Positions 23,173 through 30,079 of a stretch of DNA of 43,078 nt are shown one piece after another. Location of the stretch: contig CAKTUU010000018.1 in the NCBI GenBank assembly GCA_934621505.1, positions 1 through 43,078 of the forward strand, in the 5' to 3' direction. The translations under genes and the position numbers were made by a program. Under the pieces are notes generated by a model. It did no database searches. It was not told the DNA's origin and worked only from the letters and a program-made list of their open reading frames with translations. How positions within the stretch are numbered: the first letter of the stretch is position 1; every line of letters begins with the position of its first letter. The stretch comes from an uncultured Clostridia bacterium (lineage in GTDB: Bacteria; Bacillota; Clostridia; Christensenellales; Aristaeellaceae).

Positions 23173-24047
23173 CAGCGGCCCAGCTTTCCGCGAATATGCG
23201 CCATAATCGCGTCCGCCATATTCACGCCTGTGCATTCCAGTGTGGTTTTAAAATGGGCGTTGGAATTGACCTCGCAAATCAGCGGCCCATCCTTGCCAAA
23301 CAGCACGTCCACCCCGGCAAAATCCAGTCCCAGCGCCTGAGTAGCCCGTATGGCCAGCTCCGCTTCCTCTTTGCTGGGCGTATAAGGGGACATGCTGCCG
23401 CCCCGGGTCAAATTGCTGCGAAAATCCCCATCCGTGCTTTGACGCAGAATGGCGGCGACCACCTGACCGCCTACCACATTGACGCGCGCGTCGCGGCCAT
23501 AGCTTTCCGCAATCAGCCGCTGAAACAGCAGGGGCGTTCCCGCCAGTTCCTTTACCTTTTCCCTCAGAGCTTCCCTGTCGTGCAGCAAATAGACTTGATG
23601 TCCAAAGGAGCCAAAGCATTCCTTCAGAACAATGGGCAGGCCCAGGCTTTCCGCCGCCCGGTCGGCAAAGGACAAATCCGGATACCCAACCATGGTAAAG
23701 GTTTTGGGGGCGATGATGGTTTGGGGAATGGCAATTCCCGCCTGTTTCAGCGCCAGATAGGTCAGGGATTTGTCATCGCAGTTCAAAATGGCGCTGGATG
23801 AGTTAAACAGCGTCAGGCCCCGCATTTCCAACTGGCGGGCCAGGATGACGTCCTTATCCCAAAAAATGGCAAAATCATAGGCGGAAGCGTCAAAAGCATC
23901 CGTAGCCACAATGCAGCTCAGCTGCGCGTTGGTTTTCAGGGTTAAATCAATCTGGTGCCGCCTGGCGGCCTCCAATAAAATGCCGTATAATTCCTGAAAT
24001 TTGACGGTACGCAAAAAAGCGTTGACAACCATTAACCCATGGAGCAT
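23172..24047 (-). CDS. RimK-like ATP-grasp ligase, second paralog
   Basis: The 291-residue ATP-grasp enzyme has Lys142 in LPIVLKECFGSFGHQVY, the RDARVNVVGGQVVAAILRQ strand pair, and the canonical metal site D247...E259-V-N261. It is distantly related to the gene that follows and overlaps it by 4 nt. The likely reaction is amide-bond formation with ATP; glutamate, glutathione-like and lysine-carrier substrates are all known in the family and none can be chosen. The ATG at 24047 has GGAG 9 nt upstream; the ATG at 24032 is an alternative. Its promoter diverges from the dehydrogenase gene at 24167. Confidence 0.85.
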   Translation of the reverse strand: MLHGLMVVNAFLRTVKFQELYGILLEAARRHQIDLTLKTNAQLSCIVATDAFDASAYDFAIFWDKDVILARQLEMRGLTLFNSSSAILNCDDKSLTYLALKQAGIAIPQTIIAPKTFTMVGYPDLSFADRAAESLGLPIVLKECFGSFGHQVYLLHDREALREKVKELAGTPLLFQRLIAESYGRDARVNVVGGQVVAAILRQSTDGDFRSNLTRGGSMSPYTPSKEEAELAIRATQALGLDFAGVDVLFGKDGPLICEVNSNAHFKTTLECTGVNMADAIMAHIRGKLGR

Positions 24048-24082
24048 CCCTCGTCACTCCCTCACATCGTGTTTCGCCGGTT

Positions 24083-24111
24083 AGTCTAGCATGGACGCAA
24101 GGGCTTGTCAA
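24083..24111 (-). promoter_or_regulatory. Promoter of the ATP-grasp operon
   Basis: On the minus strand TTGACA (24111-24106), a 17-nt spacer and TAGACT (24088-24083). Confidence 0.8.
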
Positions 24112-24166
24112 TGTATGAGCGGCCCGGCAGGCGGAAACACTGGTTTACGAAGGAGCGTGATTTTGC

Positions 24167-25192
24167 ATGAAAAAAATCAGGGTGGTTCAATACGGCTGCG
24201 GCAAAATGGGCAAGGTGCTGCTGCGCTATTTATACGAAAAAGGCGCGCAGGTGGTAGGCGCTATTGACGTTAACCCCGATTTGCTAGGGCTGGATACTGG
24301 CGATTACGCGGGGCTGGGATTCAAAACCGGCGTTTGCATCCGCAGCGACGCCGAAGCGGTGCTGGATGAAACCCGGCCGGATGTGGCTGTGGTTACGCTG
24401 TTCAGCCTGGTGTCGGACTGCTTTGATTCCTATGTGCAGTGTTTGCAGCGGGGCATTAACGTCATCACCACCTGCGAGGAGGCCACCTACTGCTGGACCA
24501 CCGACCCCCTGCGCGCCAACAAGCTGAACACCCTTGCCCTAGCCAACGGCTGTACCTTTGTAGGCAGCGGCATGGAGGATATTTTCTGGGTCAACATGGT
24601 GGCGATGGTGGCGGCGGGCTGCCAGACGCTGCGCCGCATCGAGGGCGCGGTCAGTTACAATGTGGAGGATTACGGCCTGGCTCTGGCGAAAGCCCATGGC
24701 GTTGGCCTGACGCCACAGGAATTTGAAAAACAGATCGCTCACCCGGAGGTTTTGGAGCCATCCTATGTGTGGAACTCCAACGAGGCGCTGGCCGCCAAGC
24801 TGGGCTGGACCATCAAGAGCCAGACGCAGCAGTGCGTGCCTTATTTTCATGAGCAGGACCTGTATTCTGAAACCCTGGGCGCAACCATTCCCGCCGGTAA
24901 CTGCATAGGCATGGCGGCGGTAGTGACCACGGAAACCTTTCAGGGCCCCGTAATTGAAACCCGCTGCATCGGCAAGGTGTACGGCCCCGATGACGGCGAT
25001 ATGTGCGACTGGCGGATGCATGGCGAACCCGGGGTGGAATATCATGTGGTAAAGCCCGCTACGGTGGAGCATACCTGCGCCACCATTGTCAGCCGCATTC
25101 CCAGCCTGCTTCGCGCCCCGGCCGGAATGGTCACCGTGGACCAGCTGGATGAAATCCGTCACCTGACCTACCCTATGAACTATCATGTTTAA
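24167..25192 (+). CDS. DapB-like NAD(P)-dependent dehydrogenase (2,4-diaminopentanoate dehydrogenase family)
   Basis: The 341-residue protein has an N-terminal Rossmann fold (YGCGKMGK, 9-16) followed by the mixed C-terminal domain of dihydrodipicolinate-reductase-like enzymes. The CEEATY and GSGMEDIFWVNM segments and the length resemble 2,4-diaminopentanoate dehydrogenase of clostridial ornithine fermentation, not true DapB (about 250 residues). The rest of the ornithine pathway is absent from the window, so an amine dehydrogenase for another diamino acid is equally possible. AAGGAG lies 11 nt before the ATG. It is divergent from the ATP-grasp operon. Confidence 0.7.
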   Translation: MKKIRVVQYGCGKMGKVLLRYLYEKGAQVVGAIDVNPDLLGLDTGDYAGLGFKTGVCIRSDAEAVLDETRPDVAVVTLFSLVSDCFDSYVQCLQRGINVITTCEEATYCWTTDPLRANKLNTLALANGCTFVGSGMEDIFWVNMVAMVAAGCQTLRRIEGAVSYNVEDYGLALAKAHGVGLTPQEFEKQIAHPEVLEPSYVWNSNEALAAKLGWTIKSQTQQCVPYFHEQDLYSETLGATIPAGNCIGMAAVVTTETFQGPVIETRCIGKVYGPDDGDMCDWRMHGEPGVEYHVVKPATVEHTCATIVSRIPSLLRAPAGMVTVDQLDEIRHLTYPMNYHV

Positions 25193-25332
25193 CCGTGTTT
25201 TTGGTCAAAAACAGCTTTTTGCCTGACAAAACAAAAAAGGGTTTCACAGGGGAATAGAGAATCCTTTTTATTGCAGTCCGGAGGCGGCATGCCTATTTTG
25301 AAAGGGCTGCCTTATGGAAAGGAGCTTGTCAG

Positions 25333-25656
25333 ATGGAACAATTGGGCGAAAGCATTCGTAGGCTGATTCTGGCCGGTATTGGAGCGGCCGCGGTAACCAA
25401 GGAAAAAGCCGAAGCAGTGCTGCAGGAGCTGGTCAAACGGGGCGAGCTTACCGTGGAGCAGGGCAAGGTGCTGAACGAGGAACTGAAGCACAACCTGAAG
25501 GACGCGATTCGTGACAATGTAACCGTAAACGTGGTTACCGACGATGTGATGGACGCGGTGGACGGTATGGACGCCGAACAGCTGGAAGCCCTGAAGCAGC
25601 GCATTGCCCAGGCGGAAGCGGCCAATGCGGAAAAAAATCAAAAAACCAAAGAATAA
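25333..25656 (+). CDS. Phasin-like small coiled-coil protein
   Basis: The 107-residue, highly charged, mostly helical protein resembles the PhaF/phasin-like family (COG3937 type), with a GAAAVTKEKAEAVLQELVKRGELT segment and an Ala/Glu/Lys-rich C-terminal coiled coil. Such small proteins often sit before ABC1 kinase genes in Firmicutes; no polyhydroxyalkanoate genes are present, so granule binding should not be assumed. AAAGGAG lies 8 nt before the ATG; the ABC1 kinase gene begins 12 nt after the stop. Confidence 0.75.
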   Translation: MEQLGESIRRLILAGIGAAAVTKEKAEAVLQELVKRGELTVEQGKVLNEELKHNLKDAIRDNVTVNVVTDDVMDAVDGMDAEQLEALKQRIAQAEAANAEKNQKTKE

Positions 25657-25668
25657 CGAGGAAGCGCC

Positions 25669-27255
25669 ATGCCAGTACACAGTGAAACCCGAAGCGAAAA
25701 CCGCCAGCGACTGATGGAAATTGTGGAGGTGGTCCGCCGTCATGAACTGACCAAGGGCATGACGCCGGACAAGCTGTGCGCTATGATTGAGGATCTGGGC
25801 CCAACGTTTATCAAGCTGGGCCAGATCCTTTCTATGCGTTCAGACATATTGCCCAAGGAGTATTGTCAGGCTTTAAAGAAGCTGCGCAGCGACGTGGCCC
25901 CTATGCCCTACGACCAGGTGGTTTCCATTGTGGAGGAATCCTACGGCCGTCCGCTGGACGAGGTTTTTTCTTCCTTTGATGAAAAGGCGCTGGGCAGCGC
26001 CTCCATTGCTCAGGCCCATGCCGCCGTCCTGCAAAACGGCGACCGGGTGGTGGTGAAGGTGCAGCGGCAGGGCATTCATGATATCATGAGCCGGGATATC
26101 ATGCTGCTGAAGCAGGCCTGCAAGCTGCTGAAATACACCCCGGCCAGCGGCCTGGTGGATTTTAACCAGGTGCTGGATGAAATGTGGGTGGTAGCCCAGG
26201 AGGAAATGAATTTTCAAACGGAAGCCGCCAACCTGGAAAAATTCCATCGTCTGAATCAGGATGTGGCTTTTGTCACCTCTCCCGCATTGTACCGGGAATA
26301 TACCACCACCCATGTGCTGGTGATGGAGCGCATTGACGGTATCTCCATCGACAATCGGGAGGAACTGCTGGCCCAGGGCTACGACCCGGCGGAAATCGGC
26401 GCGAAGCTGGCGGATAACTATGTCCGGCAGATCATGCAGGACGGCTTCTTCCACGCCGACCCCCATCCCGGCAACCTGCGGGTGCGGGATGGCAAAATCG
26501 TCTGGCTGGATATGGGCATGATGGGCAGCCTGTCTGACCGGGAACGAGATTTGATCGGCAAGGCCATCAACGGCGTGGCAGGCGGCGATATTACCCTGTG
26601 CCGCGACGCTGTGCTGGGACTGGGCGAATTTCATGGCGAAACCGACAAGCGCCGCTTGTATCACGACATTGAGGACCTGCTGGACAAATACGGCAGCATG
26701 GACCTGGGCAGTATGGATTTGGCCAAGGTATTTGAGGACCTGACCGACGTCATGAAGGCCAACGGCATCTCCATGCCCGGCAGCCTGACCATGCTGGCCC
26801 GCGGACTGGCCACGGTGGAAGGCGTTGTGGCCGACCTGAGCCCGGAAATCAACGTGATGAGCGTTGTGACCGCCCGCATTGGCAACCAGATGCTTCAAAA
26901 CTTTGACTGGCGTACCGAAATGACCCAGGACGCCCGTTCCCTGTATGAAAGCGCCCATAAATCGCTGGAAATTCCGGCTTTGCTGGCGGACATCCTGAAA
27001 ACTGGATTAAAGGGCGAGGCGAATCTTGGGATTGAGCATCATTGCGGGGACGACACAGGCAGGTTGGCGCGGGAGCTGTCCTTTAAGCTGTGCATGACGC
27101 TGTTTGCCGCGGCGCTGCTGCTGTTCGGCGGGCTGCTGCGGCAATGCGGCCCGCAATTGGGCGGCGTGTCCGTCTACAGCGCCCTATGCCTGCTGCTTTC
27201 CGTCTGCCTGATGGTGTGGGCGTTTTGGCGGTCTAAATCCAAAAAGCATAAGTAA
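25669..27255 (+). CDS. ABC1/UbiB-family atypical kinase
   Basis: The 528-residue protein has the atypical kinase-like fold of AarF/UbiB/COQ8. Key motifs are KLGQ (49-52), the Ala-rich loop ALGSASIAQ (108-116), Lys130 in VVVKVQ, HADPHPGN (262-269) and the metal-binding DMG in WLDMGMMG. Two hydrophobic helices close the protein (about 455-520), anchoring it in the membrane. In proteobacteria UbiB supports ubiquinone synthesis as an ATPase; this anaerobe shows no quinone genes here, so the role is unknown and may concern membrane lipid handling. It is co-transcribed with the phasin-like gene. Confidence 0.9.
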   Translation: MPVHSETRSENRQRLMEIVEVVRRHELTKGMTPDKLCAMIEDLGPTFIKLGQILSMRSDILPKEYCQALKKLRSDVAPMPYDQVVSIVEESYGRPLDEVFSSFDEKALGSASIAQAHAAVLQNGDRVVVKVQRQGIHDIMSRDIMLLKQACKLLKYTPASGLVDFNQVLDEMWVVAQEEMNFQTEAANLEKFHRLNQDVAFVTSPALYREYTTTHVLVMERIDGISIDNREELLAQGYDPAEIGAKLADNYVRQIMQDGFFHADPHPGNLRVRDGKIVWLDMGMMGSLSDRERDLIGKAINGVAGGDITLCRDAVLGLGEFHGETDKRRLYHDIEDLLDKYGSMDLGSMDLAKVFEDLTDVMKANGISMPGSLTMLARGLATVEGVVADLSPEINVMSVVTARIGNQMLQNFDWRTEMTQDARSLYESAHKSLEIPALLADILKTGLKGEANLGIEHHCGDDTGRLARELSFKLCMTLFAAALLLFGGLLRQCGPQLGGVSVYSALCLLLSVCLMVWAFWRSKSKKHK

Positions 27256-27326
27256 TGCCTTTCCCCCATTACGCCATTTTTTGCGGCGTGGTTGGGGGGT
27301 ATTTTTTCACAATGGAGGAACCAGCC

Positions 27327-27908
27327 ATGTCCAACGTAACCAAACGAGCCCTGGAAGCCTCGCTGAAAAACATGCTGCTGAAAAAACCGCTGGACAAGAT
27401 CACCATCAATGATATCGCCGAGGATTGCGGCATCAGCCGTATGACCTTCTATTACCATTTTAAGGATATTTTTGATTTGATCGAGTGGTCCTGCATGGAG
27501 GACGCCCGCAAGGCCCTGGAGGGCAAAAAGACCTATGAAACCTGGCAGGAGGGCTTTTTGCAGATTTTTCAGGCGGCGCGTGACAACAAGCCCTTTATCT
27601 TGAACGTATACCGGTCCGTCAGCCGGGAACACGTGGAAAGCTACCTGTACAAGCTGACCTATGATTTGCTTTCCGGCGTGGTAGAGGAGCAGTCCCAGGG
27701 CCTGAATGTGCGGGATGAGGACAAGCATTTTGTCGCCAACTTTTATAAATACGGTCTGGTGGGGCTGATGCTGGACTGGATTCAGGTCGGTATGACGGGC
27801 GACCCCCAGATGATTGTGGACAAGCTGGCGGTCGTTGTGCACGGCAATGTGCGCGGGGCGCTGGAGCGTCTGTCCAACGGCGGCGTTTTATCAAAACCGG
27901 CCAAATGA
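27327..27908 (+). CDS. TetR-family transcriptional regulator (DhaS-like)
   Basis: The 193-residue protein has an N-terminal TetR DNA-binding domain, with helix-turn-helix at about 25-47 (ITINDIAEDCGISRMTFYYHF). The C-terminal domain resembles the TetR_C_8/DhaS type. The ATG at 27327 has GGAGG 8 nt upstream; the extension back to 27255 is only intergenic. It lies between the ABC1 kinase and oleate hydratase genes, with a terminator after it, and may control the hydratase gene, whose start region holds a short inverted repeat (28005-28026). That link is inference. Confidence 0.85.
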   Translation: MSNVTKRALEASLKNMLLKKPLDKITINDIAEDCGISRMTFYYHFKDIFDLIEWSCMEDARKALEGKKTYETWQEGFLQIFQAARDNKPFILNVYRSVSREHVESYLYKLTYDLLSGVVEEQSQGLNVRDEDKHFVANFYKYGLVGLMLDWIQVGMTGDPQMIVDKLAVVVHGNVRGALERLSNGGVLSKPAK

Positions 27909-27928
27909 TCAAAAATTCAACACTTTTT

Positions 27929-27963
27929 CCGCCGTGATGCAAATTCCATCACGGCGGCTTTTC
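27929..27963 (+). terminator. Terminator of the TetR gene
   Basis: A perfect 11-bp stem, CCGCCGTGATG with CATCACGGCGG, and a 7-nt loop are followed by CTTTTCTGTTT. Confidence 0.85.
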
Positions 27964-27969
27964 TGTTTA

Positions 27970-28026
27970 TTGCGGGGCGGCAGTGGGCACTTTATAATAA
28001 GGTCACCGCTTAGGAAATCAGGCGGT
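27970..28026 (+). promoter_or_regulatory. Promoter and possible operator of the oleate hydratase gene
   Basis: TTGCGG (27970-27975), a 17-nt spacer and TATAAT (27993-27998). The inverted repeat ACCGC (28005-28009) and GCGGT (28022-28026), 12 nt apart, starts at the predicted transcription start and could be an operator for the adjacent TetR protein. Confidence 0.65.
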
Positions 28027-28052
28027 CAGCAAATAACAGGAGGTCAATCCGT

Positions 28053-29828
28053 ATGTATTATTCCAGTGGTAATTATGAAGCGTTTGCCCGTCCCCGCAAG
28101 CCGGAAGGCGTCGATCACAAATCGGCTTATATCGTCGGCAGCGGACTGGCCGCTTTAACCGCAGCCTGCTACCTGGTGCGCGACGGCCAGATGAAGGGCG
28201 ATCATATTCATGTTTTGGAAAAAGGCCCCACCGCCGGCGGAGCCTGCGATGGCTGGAAGTACGAAAACATCGGCTATGTCATGCGCGGCGGCCGTGAGAT
28301 GGACAACCACTTTGAGGTGATGTGGGATTTGTTCCATTCCATTCCCTCCATCGAAACCGAGGGGGTCAGCGTGCTGGACGAGTATTACTGGCTCAACAAG
28401 GACGACCCCAACTATTCCCTGTGCCGCGCTACCGTAAACCGTGGCCAGGACGCGCATACCGACGGCAAGTTTGATATTTCCGACAAGGGCGCCATGGAAA
28501 TTATGAAGCTGTTCTTTACTCCCAACGAGCAGCTGCAGGACAAGCGCATCACCGATTTCTTTGACGACGAGGTGCTAAGCAGCAACTTCTGGCTGTACTG
28601 GCGCACCATGTTCGCCTTTGAAAACTGGCACAGCGCCCTGGAGATGAAGCTGTATATCCAGCGCTATATCCACCATATCGGCGGCCTGCCTGATTTTAAG
28701 GCCCTGCGCTTTACCCGCTACAACCAGTATGAGAGCATGATTCTGCCCATGATGAAGTACCTGGAAAAGGCGGGCGTACAGTTCCACTTTGGCGTAAAGG
28801 TTGTCAACGTCAAATTTGACTGCAACCAGGACCGCAAGCTGGCTACCAGCATCGAGGTCATTCGGGACGGCAAGGAAGAAAGCATCGGCCTGACCGAGAA
28901 CGACCTGGTGTTCATCACCAACGGCGGATGCGTGGAAAATTCCACCATGGGCGACCAGAACACCCCCGCTGCCTTTGATCCCCAGATCAAGGAAGGCGGC
29001 GGCTGGGATATGTGGCGCAAGATCGCTGCTCAGGATCCCGCCTTTGGTCATCCCGACAAGTTCTGCTACGACCCGGAGCAGACCAACTGGATGAGCGCCA
29101 CCGTGGAAACCCTGGACCAGCGCATTATCCCCTACATCAAAAACATCTGCAAGCGCGATCCCTTCACCGGCAAGGTGGTTACCGGCGGTATCGTTACCGT
29201 GAAGGATTCCAGCTGGCTGATGAGCTGGACCATCAACCGCCAGCCCCAGTTCCGGGAGCAGCCCAAGGATCACTGCCTGGTATGGGTGTACAGCCTGTTT
29301 ACGGATAAGCCCGGCGACTACGTTAAGAAGCCCATGCGTGACTGCACCGGCAAGGAAATCTGCATGGAGTGGCTGTACCATATCGGCGTGCCGGAGGACC
29401 AGATTGAGGACATGGCCGCCAACAGCGCCAATACCGTCCCTGTGATGATGCCCTACATCGACGCGTTCTTCATGCCCCGCGCCTATGGCGACCGGCCCAA
29501 GGTGGTGCCGGACGGCGCTGTAAACTTCGCCTTCCTGGGCCAGTTTGCCGAAACGCCCCGGGATACCATCTTTACCACCGAATATTCCATGCGCACCGGT
29601 ATGGAGGCCGTATACACCCTGCTGAACGTGGACCGCGGAGTGCCCGAGGTTTGGGGCAGCGTGTATGATATCCGCGACCTGCTGAACGCCACCGTAAAGC
29701 TGCGCGACGGCAAGCCCGTAACCGACATGGACGCCAACTTGCTGGAGAAGCTGGCCTTTAAGGCTTTGATGGGCAAGGCGGCCGGAACGGATATTGAAAA
29801 GCTGCTGAAAGAATACAAGGTGATTTAA
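28053..29828 (+). CDS. ohyA: Oleate hydratase (myosin-cross-reactive antigen family)
   Basis: The 591-residue FAD enzyme hydrates cis double bonds of unsaturated fatty acids, for example oleic acid to 10-hydroxystearic acid, which detoxifies host or dietary fatty acids. The FAD-binding GSGLAALTAA is at 29-38 and Glu82 in RGGREMDNHFE is the known catalytic residue. Length and N-terminus (YYSSGNYEAFARP) are typical. AGGAGG lies 9 nt before the ATG. It is monocistronic with its own promoter and ends before a long hairpin. Codon use is more GC-biased and regular than in neighbouring genes, which fits high expression. Confidence 0.97.
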   Translation: MYYSSGNYEAFARPRKPEGVDHKSAYIVGSGLAALTAACYLVRDGQMKGDHIHVLEKGPTAGGACDGWKYENIGYVMRGGREMDNHFEVMWDLFHSIPSIETEGVSVLDEYYWLNKDDPNYSLCRATVNRGQDAHTDGKFDISDKGAMEIMKLFFTPNEQLQDKRITDFFDDEVLSSNFWLYWRTMFAFENWHSALEMKLYIQRYIHHIGGLPDFKALRFTRYNQYESMILPMMKYLEKAGVQFHFGVKVVNVKFDCNQDRKLATSIEVIRDGKEESIGLTENDLVFITNGGCVENSTMGDQNTPAAFDPQIKEGGGWDMWRKIAAQDPAFGHPDKFCYDPEQTNWMSATVETLDQRIIPYIKNICKRDPFTGKVVTGGIVTVKDSSWLMSWTINRQPQFREQPKDHCLVWVYSLFTDKPGDYVKKPMRDCTGKEICMEWLYHIGVPEDQIEDMAANSANTVPVMMPYIDAFFMPRAYGDRPKVVPDGAVNFAFLGQFAETPRDTIFTTEYSMRTGMEAVYTLLNVDRGVPEVWGSVYDIRDLLNATVKLRDGKPVTDMDANLLEKLAFKALMGKAAGTDIEKLLKEYKVI

Positions 29829-29836
29829 GCGGTTTT

Positions 29837-29875
29837 GCAAACGGCCTGTGGGAAAAATTCCCACAGGCCGTTTGC
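29837..29875. terminator. 18-bp perfect hairpin after ohyA, lacking a T-run
   Basis: Arms 29837-29854 and 29858-29875 pair perfectly around a 3-nt loop, 8 nt after the ohyA stop. No T-tract follows on either strand. It is probably a transcript end or stability element shared with the convergent recQ gene. Confidence 0.7.
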
Positions 29876-29879
29876 GGCT

Positions 29880-30079
29880 GTCAAAAAATCTACAGATGAT
29901 ATGGAAGCCCTCCGATTTTGGTTCCGAAACCGGCGGCGCGTACATCGGCTTCGGCTGCCTTGCGCGGAAAGAATCAGACTGTCGAAGAACCCAGGATTCG
30001 CATCGTCTGGCTGACCTAAGGCCGGCAAACGAAACCGTTTCATTTGCTGTGCGCAGCACCAGGCGTGCGGGACGTTTTC
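29880..30079. other. Non-coding stretch between ohyA and recQ
   Basis: These 200 bases show no supported gene. They contain a near-perfect 11-bp inverted repeat around 30026-30050 (GCAAACGAAAC with GTTTCATTTGC, one mismatch) and the sequence CGACAGTCTGA on the minus strand, a variant of which occurs at the left edge of the window. Confidence 0.5.

Noticed and set aside
25289..25366. A 25-codon frame with GGAGG 4 nt upstream, overlapping the start of the phasin-like gene, a possible leader peptide.
   Set aside because: The spacing is short and the sequence shows no attenuator-like hairpins or repeated codons.
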